From contig PGZF01000003.1 in the NCBI GenBank assembly GCA_002840125.1, forward strand, positions 310,001 to 374,000: a stretch of DNA of 64,000 bases. Direction: 5' to 3'. This DNA comes from Gammaproteobacteria bacterium HGW-Gammaproteobacteria-15. GTDB taxonomy: Bacteria > Pseudomonadota > Gammaproteobacteria > Enterobacterales > Alteromonadaceae. The notes beneath the pieces were generated by a model. That model searched no databases and was not told where the DNA came from. It saw only the letters and a program-made list of their open reading frames with translations. Made by a program: the position numbers and the translations under genes. The first letter of the stretch is position 1; every line of letters starts with the position of its first letter. This document shows, piece by piece, positions 8,244 through 17,494 of the stretch.

Positions 8244-8246
8244 TAT
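8217..8246 (+). promoter_or_regulatory. Putative rpoH promoter overlapping CIRCE
   Basis: TTAGCA (8217-8222) and TAATAT (8241-8246) are separated by 18 bases and resemble -35 and -10 hexamers. Both lie within or touch the CIRCE arms, so HrcA binding would block polymerase. A Shine-Dalgarno (AGGATAGGA) follows at about 8261-8269. The promoter call is by eye and weaker than the operator call. Confidence 0.4.
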
Positions 8247-8276
8247 CGGTTCACTTAGTTAGGATAGGACACACAA

Positions 8277-9128
8277 ATGAGCGATACAGCAGAAATGATG
8301 TCACTACCGGTAGCAGCCAGCAGCAGCCTGGAAGCTTACACTCATGCTGTCAGTTCCATTGCCATGCTCAGCGCAGAAGAAGAGCGCAATCTGGCTGAAC
8401 GTTTACACCAGAATGGTGATTTAGAAGCCGCACGCCAATTAATTATGTCACACCTGCGCTTTGTGGTGCATATTGCCCGCAGCTACTCTGGTTATGGTTT
8501 ACCGGTAAGCGATTTAATTCAGGAAGGCAATATTGGCCTGATGAAGGCGGTAAAACGTTTCGATCCTAATGTTGGTGTGCGTTTAGTTTCCTTTGCCGTG
8601 CACTGGATCAAAGCCGAAATTCATGAGTATGTGCTGAAAAACTGGCGCATCGTAAAAATTGCAACCACTAAAGCCCAGCGCAAACTGTTCTTTAACCTGC
8701 GTAAAGCCAAGAAACACTTAGGCTGGTTTAACCAGGAAGAAGTGAAAAACGTAGCGGAGTCGCTGGGTGTTGCCGAGCATGAAGTGCGCGAGATGGAATC
8801 ACGCATGAGCAACTACGATATGCCATTTGACGCGCCGGATGATGATGACGAAGCAGCCTATACTGCACCGGCGTATTATCTGCAGGATAAAGCCTCTGAT
8901 CTGGCACTGCGGGTAGAAGAAGATCAGTGGGATAACGCTGCGGTAGACCGTTTACAGGCCGCAATGCGTACCCTTGATGATCGTAGCCAGGATATTATCC
9001 GTGCCCGCTGGCTTGACCACAATAAGCTGACATTGCAGGAACTTGCCGACAGATACAGTGTGTCTGCTGAGCGTGTACGTCAGTTAGAAAAGAATGCAAT
9101 GAAAAAGCTGCAGGCAGCCATGAGCTAA
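8277..9128 (+). CDS. rpoH: Heat-shock sigma factor RpoH (sigma-32)
   Basis: A 283-residue sigma-70-family factor that directs transcription of chaperone and protease genes. Region 2 reads [38 protein letters not shown] (given in full only as a landmark; it spans about 62-98), followed by the RpoH box QRKLFFNLR near residue 122-130 that separates RpoH from RpoD and RpoS. Region 4 has [26 protein letters not shown] with the helix-turn-helix. The order ftsX-rpoH is conserved in gammaproteobacteria. The 5' region is unusual in carrying a perfect CIRCE element. hslUV, a classical sigma-32 target, is also in the window. Confidence 0.97.
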   Translation: MSDTAEMMSLPVAASSSLEAYTHAVSSIAMLSAEEERNLAERLHQNGDLEAARQLIMSHLRFVVHIARSYSGYGLPVSDLIQEGNIGLMKAVKRFDPNVGVRLVSFAVHWIKAEIHEYVLKNWRIVKIATTKAQRKLFFNLRKAKKHLGWFNQEEVKNVAESLGVAEHEVREMESRMSNYDMPFDAPDDDDEAAYTAPAYYLQDKASDLALRVEEDQWDNAAVDRLQAAMRTLDDRSQDIIRARWLDHNKLTLQELADRYSVSAERVRQLEKNAMKKLQAAMS

Positions 9129-9141
9129 GCCTGAGCTGAAT

Positions 9142-9169
9142 AAAAAAACCGCCTGCTGGCGGTTTTTTT
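9142..9169. terminator. Bidirectional intrinsic terminator after rpoH
   Basis: The stem CCGCC-TGCT-GGCGG (9149-9162) is flanked by seven A's on the left and seven T's on the right, so it can end transcription of rpoH from the left and of yibQ from the right. Confidence 0.9.
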
Positions 9170-9181
9170 ATGCCTGCAACT

Positions 9182-9955
9182 TTACTGCGCCGCTGAGATA
9201 GCTGGTGCAGTAAAACCAGCAGCAACCACGTTGTGGCCCGTTGGCAACAAGGCCGAAATACTGACCAGCTCTATGCCTTGCTGGCGCAACACCGGCAGGT
9301 TTTTCCGCAAAAAGCGGTAAGTTTCCGGGTAAGGGTGGCCAATAGCAATGGCACTGTGGCGCTTGCGGGCAATGGCAAGCAACTGCTCAAACTGTATCGT
9401 GATAGCGGCTTCTGTTTGTACATTATCGAGAAACACATGCCGGCTTAAGTTTGTCACGCCATAATGGCGGGCATATTTGGCTGCTGTGCTGTTTGGCGTG
9501 GTAAGGCTGTCGACAAAAAACAGCTGGCGGTGGCTTAAATACTCCATCATCCAGGCCATCGGTTGTTCCTGCGCGGTATACAAGCTACCCATATGATTAT
9601 TAACACCAATAGCGTAAGGAATATCCGCCAAAGCCTGTTCCAGGGTGTGCTGGACTTGCTGTTTTGACATGTCGCTGGTCAGGGCACCCGGGCCAAGTGC
9701 TTTGCCGTTGCTGGCTTCCATTGGCATATGCAGCATTACCTCTTTTTGTTGTGCAAAAGCCTGCCGCGCCGCTTGAGCGCCGTAGGGGGTGTGTGGCAAC
9801 ACGGCATAAGTTAATGGAAAAGGTAAATCAACAAGTTTTAAATCCGATTTTTGATAACCGATATCGTCAATAATAATAGCTATTCTGGCATCGGGCTCTA
9901 CGGCATAGAGCTTTACGCTAAGCAGGCTGAGCAGCAGGTAAGTTAGCAAACGCAC
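9182..9955 (-). CDS. yibQ: Divergent polysaccharide deacetylase family protein (YibQ-like)
   Basis: A 257-residue secreted protein of the divergent polysaccharide deacetylase family. Conserved landmarks are IAIIIDDIGY just after the signal peptide, VMLHMPME, NNHMGS and FFVDSLTTPNS. Family members are linked to cell-wall or surface polysaccharide metabolism but their substrate is not established. I chose GTG at 9955: AGGA lies eleven bases upstream, and it gives a compact signal peptide RLLTYLLLSLLSVKLYA. A longer start at ATG 10000 would overlap envC by 19 bases and has no ribosome-binding site. The order gpmI-envC-yibQ matches E. coli. Confidence 0.88.
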   Translation of the reverse strand: MRLLTYLLLSLLSVKLYAVEPDARIAIIIDDIGYQKSDLKLVDLPFPLTYAVLPHTPYGAQAARQAFAQQKEVMLHMPMEASNGKALGPGALTSDMSKQQVQHTLEQALADIPYAIGVNNHMGSLYTAQEQPMAWMMEYLSHRQLFFVDSLTTPNSTAAKYARHYGVTNLSRHVFLDNVQTEAAITIQFEQLLAIARKRHSAIAIGHPYPETYRFLRKNLPVLRQQGIELVSISALLPTGHNVVAAGFTAPAISAAQ

Positions 9956-9981
9956 GTTACTGTTATTCCTATTTTCAACCG

Positions 9982-11121
9982 CTAATTCCTGCTGAGCCAT
10001 TGCAGCGGGTTAACCGCCTCACCTTTATTGCGGATCTCAAAATACAGCCCGGCAGCAGACTGGCCACCGCTGGTGCCTGCCAGAGCAATGGTTTCACCGG
10101 CGCTGATACGGGTGCCTGGTTTTTTCAGTAAGTTTTGATTGTGACCGTACAGGCTCATAAAACCAGCACCATGGTCCAGCACGATGACCCAGCCATAACC
10201 TTTAAGCCAGTCAGCATAAATGACCTGGCCATCAGCAACCGCTTTAACGGCTTGGCCTTCTGTGCTTTGGATCAGAATACCGCGGGATGATATACCGCCC
10301 TGGCGGCTTTCGCCAAAGCGTTGCAACAAGCTGCCTTGCAGGGGCCAGGTCAACTTGCCTTTGTTTTTGGTTAACCCTGCCAGTTCCCGGGCCTGCTGTG
10401 CCAGCCGGCGCAGCTCTTCCAGTTTGGCTTGTAAGCTGGCTTCGTTCTGGCGCAGATAATCCAGCTGCCGGCCTTGTTGCTTTAACATGGCTTGCAACCG
10501 GCCAACGGCTTGTTGCTGTTCGGTTTTGGCACCAAGCAGTTGTTGTTGTTGCTGTTGTAATACAGTCAGGGTTTGCGCCAGTTGCTGTTGTTTTTCGCTC
10601 AGTTCAGACAGAACCTGCTGTAGTTGGCTAATGGTGTTATTAAGTTCGGCCAGTTGTTGCATACGGGCACGGTTAAAGTACTGGTAGTAACTGAGCACCC
10701 GCTCCAGCTTGCCTGAATCCTGCTGATTTAGCAGCATGCGGCTGTAGTCGTGTTGCCCCAGGCTGTAAGCGCTTTTTAACTGTGATGCCAGCAGCTTTTG
10801 CTGCTGTTGCAGGCTTTGCTCCAGCTCTGTTTTTTGCTTAAGTAACTGTTGCTCACGCGTAATAAGCTGCTGGCGTTGTTGCTCGGTTTCACGCACTGCG
10901 GCTGAGGCTTCTGCCAGCGCTTTATCCGACTGTTGCAGCTTTTTTTCCGCTTGCTCCAGCTGTTTTTGTTGCTGCTTAACTTCTTTTTCTGTTTGCTGTA
11001 TTTGCTGTTTAACTTCTGCCAGCTCTTGCTCCTGCTGCTGGGCAACGGTAGTTACAGGCAGGCAAAAGCACAGCAGCCAACAAGACTGCTGTAAGTAGCG
11101 TTTTATACAGTGTAGAGGCAT
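9982..11121 (-). CDS. envC: Murein hydrolase activator EnvC
   Basis: A 379-residue periplasmic protein: a signal peptide (CWLLCFCLPVTTVAQ), a long Gln-rich coiled coil (about 30-245) and a C-terminal LytM (M23) domain. EnvC activates the amidases AmiA/AmiB at the septum and is itself controlled by FtsEX. The LytM domain has lost zinc-ligand residues: GILIQ appears where active enzymes have a His/Asp-containing strand, and LYFEIR replaces the LHFEIR-type motif. This degeneration is the hallmark of EnvC against true endopeptidases. The gene starts directly at the gpmI stop (no gap). The many Q-rich runs come from CAG/CAA codons, as in the coiled-coil protein near 3 kb. Confidence 0.93.
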   Translation of the reverse strand: MPLHCIKRYLQQSCWLLCFCLPVTTVAQQQEQELAEVKQQIQQTEKEVKQQQKQLEQAEKKLQQSDKALAEASAAVRETEQQRQQLITREQQLLKQKTELEQSLQQQQKLLASQLKSAYSLGQHDYSRMLLNQQDSGKLERVLSYYQYFNRARMQQLAELNNTISQLQQVLSELSEKQQQLAQTLTVLQQQQQQLLGAKTEQQQAVGRLQAMLKQQGRQLDYLRQNEASLQAKLEELRRLAQQARELAGLTKNKGKLTWPLQGSLLQRFGESRQGGISSRGILIQSTEGQAVKAVADGQVIYADWLKGYGWVIVLDHGAGFMSLYGHNQNLLKKPGTRISAGETIALAGTSGGQSAAGLYFEIRNKGEAVNPLQWLSRN

Positions 11122-12666
11122 CTATTTCAGCTGCATCAGTACTTTACCTGTCATCTCGGCAGGTACTGGCATCGACATTAAATGCAACATTGTAGGAGCA
11201 ATATCACTCAGGATACCGCCTTCAACCACGGTTGCCTGGCGACCAACATAAATTAACGGCACCGGCCCGCTGGTGTGGGCGGTATGGGCCTGACCAGATT
11301 CAGTGTCCAGCATTTGTTCTGCATTACCGTGGTCAGCTGTGATCAGGCATTCACCACCTACTTCCTGCAGCGCGGCAACAACACGGCCAATACAGGAATC
11401 GACAGCTTCAACAGCTTTAATGGCTGCCGACATAATGCCGGTGTGGCCCACCATGTCGCCATTGGGGTAGTTACAGATAATAACGTCAAATTCGCTGCTA
11501 TGAATCGCAGCTACCAGCTTGTCGGTCAGCTCAGCCGAGCTCATTTCTGGTTGCAGGTCGTAAGTGGCCACTTTGGGCGAATCAATCAGAATACGTTGCT
11601 CGCCGCTGAACAGCTCTTCGCGGCCACCGCTGAAGAAAAAGGTAACATGGGCATATTTTTCAGTTTCTGAGATGCGCAACTGGGTTTTATTATGTTTTGC
11701 CAGCCACTCACCCAATACATTGTTCAGGCTCTCTGGTGGGTAGGCGCAAGGGGCTTTGATGTCGGCGGCATATTCTGTCAGCATAACAAAGCTGCTCAGG
11801 GCCGGGCGGTACTCGCGCTTGAAGCCATCAAAATCATCATTGATAAAAGCGCGGCTAAACTGGCGTGCTCGGTCAGCACGGAAGTTCATAAAAATCAGTG
11901 CATCACCGTCCTGCATTTTTACCGGTTTGCCATCTTTACCTACTATCGCAGTGGCTTTGACAAATTCGTCATTTTCATCACGCAGATAAGCTTGTTGTAA
12001 CGCGCTGACAGCATCTGCTGCCTGAAAATCTGCTTTGCCTTGAGTAATCAGATCATAGGCTTGTTGTACACGATCCCAGCGTTTGTCGCGGTCCATGGCA
12101 AAGTAACGGCCAATTACAGAGGCAATCTGGCCACTGCCGCTGCTGGCAAAATGCGCCTGAATTTTTTCCAGCGAGGCCTGGGCGCTACGTGGCGGGGTGT
12201 CGCGGCCATCCAGAAAGGCATGTAAATAAACCGGGCCGGCACCTTGTTGCTCTGCCAGTTTAATCATGGCCAGTATATGGTCTTCATGGCTGTGTACGCC
12301 GCCTGGGGATAACAGCCCCATAATATGCACTGCTTTTTGTTGCCTGGCGGCAGCCTTTACTGCGGTTGTCAGTACCGGGTTGGTGAAGAAATCACCATCG
12401 CTGATGGCTTTAGTAATGCGGGTAAAATCCTGGTATACCACGCGGCCGGAGCCCAGATTAACGTGGCCGACTTCTGAATTACCCATCTGGCCGTCAGGCA
12501 AGCCGACATCCAGCCCCGAACCTGAAATCAGCGTGTGCGGGTAATCGCGCCATAACTGGTCCATTACCGGAGTGTTGGCCTGGGCAATCGCATTGTTGCT
12601 GGTCTCTTCACGGTGGCCCCAGCCATCGAGAATTAATAATACCAAAGGTTTTTTGCGACTGGTCAT
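11122..12666 (-). CDS. gpmI: 2,3-bisphosphoglycerate-independent phosphoglycerate mutase
   Basis: A 514-residue Mn-dependent enzyme of the alkaline-phosphatase superfamily that interconverts 3- and 2-phosphoglycerate in glycolysis and gluconeogenesis. The N-terminal metal site is VLLILDGWG, the catalytic phosphoserine is Ser64 in [10 protein letters not shown], and the second metal site includes [13 protein letters not shown] and [12 protein letters not shown]. The full length agrees with E. coli GpmM. The gene is first in a leftward gpmI-envC-yibQ operon and is divergent from yibN across 152 bases. No second mutase is visible in this window. Confidence 0.97.
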   Translation of the reverse strand: MTSRKKPLVLLILDGWGHREETSNNAIAQANTPVMDQLWRDYPHTLISGSGLDVGLPDGQMGNSEVGHVNLGSGRVVYQDFTRITKAISDGDFFTNPVLTTAVKAAARQQKAVHIMGLLSPGGVHSHEDHILAMIKLAEQQGAGPVYLHAFLDGRDTPPRSAQASLEKIQAHFASSGSGQIASVIGRYFAMDRDKRWDRVQQAYDLITQGKADFQAADAVSALQQAYLRDENDEFVKATAIVGKDGKPVKMQDGDALIFMNFRADRARQFSRAFINDDFDGFKREYRPALSSFVMLTEYAADIKAPCAYPPESLNNVLGEWLAKHNKTQLRISETEKYAHVTFFFSGGREELFSGEQRILIDSPKVATYDLQPEMSSAELTDKLVAAIHSSEFDVIICNYPNGDMVGHTGIMSAAIKAVEAVDSCIGRVVAALQEVGGECLITADHGNAEQMLDTESGQAHTAHTSGPVPLIYVGRQATVVEGGILSDIAPTMLHLMSMPVPAEMTGKVLMQLK

Positions 12667-12818
12667 GTGTGCTCCGTTGTTTAGCTAAGACATGCGGATA
12701 AAGTGAATGGCTATCTTACCGAATTTTGCGCAATTCTCCAGCCCTGTATCGGCAGTGTGCTGGCCCAGGGCCGGCAAACTGAGTATACTCTGCGCTGGTT
12801 TATTTTCCGATAAGCAGA

Positions 12819-13259
12819 ATGAGTATGCAGCAGTATATAGAGTTTGTTACTAATCATCCGATCTTAAGTGCGATTTGGGTGGTGTTATTTATTATGTTAA
12901 TCACCAGCCTGATCAAGTCGCGTTTTTCTGCCATAAAACAGATATCAACCACAGAACTGACGTTGCAGGTGAATCGCAGCAATGCGGTGGTGCTGGATAT
13001 CCGCACTGAAGCCGATTTTGCCAAAGGCCATATCACTGGTGCCAAACACTTACCGCTGGCCGATATTGAAAAACAACAGCTGGCCGGGCTTGAAAAGCAA
13101 AAAGACGTGCCCATTATTGTTGTATGTCAGGCTGGAATGACAGCATCAAAAGCGGCTTCCAGCTTAGTTAAACAGGGCTTCACTACTGTATCTATATTGC
13201 AGGGCGGTATGGGAAGCTGGACAGGCGCCAGTTTGCCGGTCGTCAAATCGAAGAGGTGA
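12819..13259 (+). CDS. yibN: Membrane-anchored rhodanese-like protein YibN
   Basis: A 146-residue protein with one N-terminal membrane segment (about 12-32: HPILSAIWVVLFIMLITSL) and a single rhodanese domain. The candidate active-site Cys103 lies in VVCQAGMTASKA. Rhodanese domains transfer sulfane sulfur; the cellular role of YibN is not settled. It starts the operon yibN-grxC-secB-gpsA, in the same order as E. coli, and its stop is separated from the grxC ATG by three bases. The short loop QAGMTA has the normal six-residue size of a catalytic rhodanese loop. Confidence 0.9.
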   Translation: MSMQQYIEFVTNHPILSAIWVVLFIMLITSLIKSRFSAIKQISTTELTLQVNRSNAVVLDIRTEADFAKGHITGAKHLPLADIEKQQLAGLEKQKDVPIIVVCQAGMTASKAASSLVKQGFTTVSILQGGMGSWTGASLPVVKSKR

Positions 13260-13262
13260 TTG

Positions 13263-13520
13263 ATGTCGCAAGTGACTATTTACACTAAGGCTTATTGTCC
13301 TTATTGTGTTCGCGCAAAGTCAGTGCTGGATAACAAAGGCGTGGCCTATCAGGAAATTCGTATTGACGAACAACCCGAGCTGCGCCCACAGATGATCGAA
13401 CGTGCTGCCGGGCGTACAACAGTGCCTCAGATTTTTATCGGCGGGCAGCATATTGGTGGATGCGATGACATGCTGGCGCTTGATGCGGCAGGTAAGCTCG
13501 ATCCTTTATTACAATCATAA
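13263..13520 (+). CDS. grxC: Glutaredoxin 3
   Basis: An 85-residue thioredoxin-fold oxidoreductase. The dithiol active site is CPYC at residues 12-15, followed by [17 protein letters not shown], the cis-Pro and glutathione-binding segment. It reduces disulfides and mixed glutathione disulfides in the cytoplasm using glutathione. ATG at 13263 is preferred over the TTG codon just before it, because GAAGAGG lies six bases upstream. The yibN-grxC-secB neighbourhood agrees. Confidence 0.96.
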   Translation: MSQVTIYTKAYCPYCVRAKSVLDNKGVAYQEIRIDEQPELRPQMIERAAGRTTVPQIFIGGQHIGGCDDMLALDAAGKLDPLLQS

Positions 13521-13540
13521 ATACAACAACAGGAATTATC

Positions 13541-14026
13541 ATGGCCGAACAACAAGTAAACGGCGTTGCCACTGAGCAGGGTTTACAATTTGCTATCCAG
13601 CGTATTTTCGTAAAAGACATTTCGTTTGAAGCACCTAACGCACCTGCTATTTTCCGTAAAGAATGGAAACCAGAGGTGCAACTGGATTTAGATACCCGTA
13701 GCGAAAAGCTGGAAGACAACGTGTATCAGGTAGTGCTGTCACTGACAGTAACCACCAAAGTAGAAGGTGAAGTGGCGTTTTTGTGTGAAGTTCAGCAAGC
13801 GGGTATTTTTTCTATCGGCCAACTGGAAGACTCACAAATGGCGCATATGTTAGCGTCTTTCTGCCCTAATACGTTATTCCCTTATGCCCGTGAAGCCGTA
13901 TCTAACCTGGTAAACCGTGGTACTTTCCCGCAGCTGAATCTGGCTCCGGTGAATTTTGATGCGCTGTTTGCTCAATATCTGCAAAAACGCCAGGCAGAAA
14001 TGCAAGGCGTGAAGGCAGACGCTTAA
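13541..14026 (+). CDS. secB: Protein-export chaperone SecB
   Basis: A 161-residue chaperone that, as a tetramer, keeps preproteins unfolded and hands them to SecA. Family landmarks are [31 protein letters not shown], the middle strands CEVQQAGIF, and the C-terminal [30 protein letters not shown] (about 118-148). The ribosome-binding site is CAGGAATT before the ATG at 13541. Three bases separate its stop from gpsA, a linkage conserved in E. coli. Confidence 0.97.
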   Translation: MAEQQVNGVATEQGLQFAIQRIFVKDISFEAPNAPAIFRKEWKPEVQLDLDTRSEKLEDNVYQVVLSLTVTTKVEGEVAFLCEVQQAGIFSIGQLEDSQMAHMLASFCPNTLFPYAREAVSNLVNRGTFPQLNLAPVNFDALFAQYLQKRQAEMQGVKADA

Positions 14027-14029
14027 ATA

Positions 14030-15037
14030 ATGCAACCTTCAGCAATTGCTGTGATCGGAGCAGGGTCTTATGGCACTGCTCTGGCTATTTGTCTGGCACG
14101 TAATGGCAACACCATCAGTTTGTGGGGCCGGAATGTGCAGGAAATGGCCCAGATGGCTGAGCACAGAGTTAACCAGAAATACCTGCCGGACATCCGTTTG
14201 CCGGCTACATTACAGGTAAGCTCAAACTTAGCCGATGTTGTTGCCAGCAGCCGCGATATTCTGATTGTGGTACCAAGCCATGCCTTTGCCGACACACTGC
14301 AGCTGATTAAACCGCATTTGCAGGTTAATGGCCGTGTGGCCTGGGCGACCAAAGGCCTGGAGCCCGATACGGGCCGGCTGTTGCAGGATGTGGCACGTGA
14401 TATTCTGGGTGAACAGGTATCGCTGGCGGTGTTCTCCGGCCCTACGTTTGCCAAAGAAATGGCCATGGGCTTGCCTACAGCTATTTCATTGTCGTCTACC
14501 GATCCGGAGTTTATCCGCGAGTTATCAGATTTACTGCACTGTGCGAAAAGCTTCAGAGTGTACACCAACACCGATTTTATTGGTGTTCAGCTGGGTGGGG
14601 CAGTTAAGAATGTGATTGCCATTGGTGCCGGTATGGCCGATGGTATTGGCTTTGGTGCTAATGCCCGCACGGCATTAATCACCCGTGGTCTTACCGAAAT
14701 GTGCCGCTTAGGCTGTGCGCTTGGCGCGAAGAAAGATACCTTTATGGGCATGGCAGGTTTGGGCGATTTGGTGCTTACCTGTACCGACAACCAGTCACGC
14801 AACCGGCGTTTTGGTTTGCTGCTGGGGCAGGGCAAAGGTGTTGAAGAGGCTATACAGGCGATTGGCCAGGTAGTTGAAGGCTATCGTAACGCTAAAGAGG
14901 TATTTAACCTGGCGCAGCGTGTCGGTGTGGAAATGCCGATTACCGAGCAGATTTATCAGGTGTTGTATCAGGCTAAAGATGCAAAACTGGCCGCACTGGA
15001 TTTACTGGGCCGGGAAAAGCGCGACGAAGTCACTTAA
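14030..15037 (+). CDS. gpsA: Glycerol-3-phosphate dehydrogenase (NAD(P)+)
   Basis: A 335-residue soluble enzyme that reduces dihydroxyacetone phosphate to sn-glycerol-3-phosphate for phospholipid synthesis. The dinucleotide fold is [10 protein letters not shown] at residues 10-19; [12 protein letters not shown] and [17 protein letters not shown] carry the catalytic lysine region; [14 protein letters not shown] is the substrate part. The ATG is three bases after secB. The gene ends the operon; a convergent GGDEF/EAL gene ends 27 bases further on. E. coli continues with cysE at this point, but here it does not. Confidence 0.97.
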   Translation: MQPSAIAVIGAGSYGTALAICLARNGNTISLWGRNVQEMAQMAEHRVNQKYLPDIRLPATLQVSSNLADVVASSRDILIVVPSHAFADTLQLIKPHLQVNGRVAWATKGLEPDTGRLLQDVARDILGEQVSLAVFSGPTFAKEMAMGLPTAISLSSTDPEFIRELSDLLHCAKSFRVYTNTDFIGVQLGGAVKNVIAIGAGMADGIGFGANARTALITRGLTEMCRLGCALGAKKDTFMGMAGLGDLVLTCTDNQSRNRRFGLLLGQGKGVEEAIQAIGQVVEGYRNAKEVFNLAQRVGVEMPITEQIYQVLYQAKDAKLAALDLLGREKRDEVT

Positions 15038-15064
15038 CCAGCGACTTACGTTAACTGCGCTTAC

Positions 15065-16900
15065 CTAGCCGACTTCTTTACGTAATAACCGGTTTTCTCT
15101 TGCCAGCAGAGCGGGTATTTCGCTCGCTGGCAGGGCTTTGCTAAATAAATGGCCCTGTAAAATATCACAACCCATCACATGCAGCAGGTACGCCTGCATT
15201 TCATTTTCAATACCGGTTGCTATCACATCTATTTGTAAATAAGACGCCAACCTGATCAAGCTGGCGGTGATATTGCGTTGCTGTTCATTGTGTTCCATAT
15301 CCCGGATAAAGCTCTGCGCTATTTTCAGGCTGTGCAGTGGGTATTCGCGCAGTACAGACAATGACGATATGCCCTGGCCAAAATTATCCAGCGTTAAATG
15401 AAAGCCCAGCGTAATAAGTTGCTGTAACGTTGTGTTTATTGTGCTGTCGGGTTGCAGGAAAATATCTTCATGCAGTTCCAGCTCAAACAAGTCTGCTGAT
15501 AACTGAGCGTCTTCCAGTTGTTGCTGTAACGAGCTGACAAAATCTTGCTGGCGAAAGCTCAGCGTAGAAATATTCACCGACATGCGGCCACGGCTGATAC
15601 CGATTTGCTGCCAGTGGTTCAGTTGCTGGCAGCATTTACGAAAAACCAGTTTATCCAGTACCACAACCTGGCCGGTATCGTCAGCTATATTGAGAAAATA
15701 TTGCGGTGCCAGTATGCCGCGTTTCGGATTGTGCCAGCGCAGCAAGGCTTCGTAGCCGACAACACGATTACTGCCAATACTCAGCCTGGGCTGATAGTAA
15801 ACATCAAACTCGTCGTTTTCCTGTGCTTTTAGCAGTTCGGTTTCCAGAGCCAGGTATTCCGGTGCTTTAAGCTGATAACGGCTGTTGGCAAATTGCATAT
15901 TACTGCGCCCCAGCCTGGCAGCATTACAAATGGCCGTGGAAGCGCTGCTTAGCAGCACTGCCGGGCTGGCACCATCCAACGGATAAATGCTGATACCAAT
16001 ATAGGTTTGTAAGGCTGATTGTTTAAACTCTTGTGCAGCCTGGTCGGCTACCAGCAAAATTTTATGCGCCAGCCGGTTCAGGTTAACTTCAATCTGTGCT
16101 GAGCACAGGTGTGCGGGGATCAGTATGGCCAGTGTATCGGTATTGTATCTGGCCACTACGGCGCCTTTGCTGCTGTATTGTGTTAACTGTGCGCTGAGGC
16201 TGCGCAGCACATCCGGTACTTTGCCCTGGGGGGCAGCGGCCATGTAACTTAATACCTGGTTGTACTTGATCAGAAAAATGGCAAACTGCGGTTGGCTGGC
16301 GGTGGTGCTGTTTATCGCATTCTGAATAAATTGGTTAAGCAGTAACGGAGTAAAAAGGCCGGTGTCGGCATCATAAATATAATCGGCATCTTGTTCTGTT
16401 TGCTTTCGCTTACAGTGGCTGACATCACGCCCGGTCAGCAAGTAGCTGCCACTCTCCTGGTGGCGGGTCATCGTTAAAGCTACCGGCGTACGCCTTTCAT
16501 TTTGTGCCAGTTGTAGCCAGGCTTCACCTTGCCAGTGTGGTTGCGGGGCAATTTCGGCCAGCAGCAAAACATCGCTTTCTTCATCTTTAAAAACGGCCAG
16601 TGGAGATTGCTGAGCAGGTATAACGGATGAGAACGCCGGGTTCAGGTAAGTTGGCTGTAAATTACTGTCCAATATAGCAATAAATTCAGCTGACTGATCA
16701 AGCAGGTTTTTCAGTGCCTGTTGCTCTGAATCAGCGGCTTTATTGCTTTGCAGCAGTTTGCGGTTGTACAGGCTAAGTACAATAACCAACAGCAGTAATA
16801 CGGTTAGTGCCAATAGCATAGCGTGAGTATCTCCACTCAAAGCGGTAGCTGCTGGCAGCGGTACCACAGCAGACGAGAGCAGCCAACCAGACAGCGGCAT
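15065..16900 (-). CDS. Membrane PAS-GGDEF-EAL protein with degenerate catalytic motifs
   Basis: A 611-residue protein: hydrophobic segments at residues 1-25 and about 32-52, a PAS-like domain (LLDQSAEFIAILDSN), a GGDEF-type domain and an EAL-type domain. The GGDEF signature is replaced by YNTDT, so cyclase activity is not expected. In the EAL domain Glu384 (EALLRW) and Asn (VNIS) remain, but the DDFGTG loop reads DNFGQG (505-510), KID reads KIA (Ala528) and AEGVE reads ATGIE. Several metal ligands are thus lost, and phosphodiesterase activity is unlikely. A c-di-GMP receptor or scaffold like LapD or CsrD is a reasonable inference. ATG 16900 (AAGGA upstream) is preferred to GTG 16948. Confidence 0.85.
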   Translation of the reverse strand: MPLSGWLLSSAVVPLPAATALSGDTHAMLLALTVLLLLVIVLSLYNRKLLQSNKAADSEQQALKNLLDQSAEFIAILDSNLQPTYLNPAFSSVIPAQQSPLAVFKDEESDVLLLAEIAPQPHWQGEAWLQLAQNERRTPVALTMTRHQESGSYLLTGRDVSHCKRKQTEQDADYIYDADTGLFTPLLLNQFIQNAINSTTASQPQFAIFLIKYNQVLSYMAAAPQGKVPDVLRSLSAQLTQYSSKGAVVARYNTDTLAILIPAHLCSAQIEVNLNRLAHKILLVADQAAQEFKQSALQTYIGISIYPLDGASPAVLLSSASTAICNAARLGRSNMQFANSRYQLKAPEYLALETELLKAQENDEFDVYYQPRLSIGSNRVVGYEALLRWHNPKRGILAPQYFLNIADDTGQVVVLDKLVFRKCCQQLNHWQQIGISRGRMSVNISTLSFRQQDFVSSLQQQLEDAQLSADLFELELHEDIFLQPDSTINTTLQQLITLGFHLTLDNFGQGISSLSVLREYPLHSLKIAQSFIRDMEHNEQQRNITASLIRLASYLQIDVIATGIENEMQAYLLHVMGCDILQGHLFSKALPASEIPALLARENRLLRKEVG

Positions 16901-16983
16901 AGTATCGACATCCTTGTTATCGATAAAAACAGCATTAAATATAGCCACAGTCTTTTGCTATATGCAAATGCTATTACTGGTTG

Positions 16984-17451
16984 TTATTGTTTGGCTCCGG
17001 TGTAGCCCAGCTGGCGCCATGATTCATAAACAAAAACTGCTACGGCATTGGACAAATTCATTGAGCGGCTGTTGGCTGTCATCGGGATACGCAGCCAGTT
17101 TTCTGTTGGCATTTGTTGCAATACCTCCAATGGCAGGCCCCGGCTTTCCGGGCCAAATACCAGGGCGTCTCCCGGCGCAAAGGCTGCATTGCTGTGGGTG
17201 GTGTGGCCTTTGGTGGTGCAGGCATATAAGCGGGCGGGTTTTTGCTGTGAGATAAAGTCGCTGAAACTGGCGTAGCGTTTTACATCGGCAAACTCGTGGT
17301 AATCCAACCCGGCGCGTTTCACCCTTTTGTCGTCCCACTCAAAGCCCAACGGCTCTATCAGGTGTAACTGGTAACCAGTATTGGCACAAAGGCGGATAAT
17401 GTTGCCGGTATTCGGCGGAATTTCAGGTTCAAACAGCACTATATGCAGCAT
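16984..17451 (-). CDS. trmL: tRNA (cytidine34/uridine34-2'-O)-methyltransferase
   Basis: A 155-residue SPOUT-class enzyme that 2'-O-methylates the wobble base of certain leucine tRNAs. Landmarks are [36 protein letters not shown] (38-52), [10 protein letters not shown] and the knot segment [19 protein letters not shown]. The ATG at 17451 matches the E. coli start exactly and has GGAGAG five bases upstream; the reading frame stays open further upstream but runs into pldB. The pldB stop lies 43 bases upstream, so the two may share a transcript with cpxRA. Confidence 0.95.
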   Translation of the reverse strand: MLHIVLFEPEIPPNTGNIIRLCANTGYQLHLIEPLGFEWDDKRVKRAGLDYHEFADVKRYASFSDFISQQKPARLYACTTKGHTTHSNAAFAPGDALVFGPESRGLPLEVLQQMPTENWLRIPMTANSRSMNLSNAVAVFVYESWRQLGYTGAKQ

Positions 17452-17494
17452 GGGGCTCTCCGGCTTAACAAGGCGGTATTGTAGCAAAAGCGGA

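Noticed and set aside
11275-12000. Two plus-strand frames opposite gpmI
   Set aside because: gpmI is complete and conserved along this stretch; these frames have no support.
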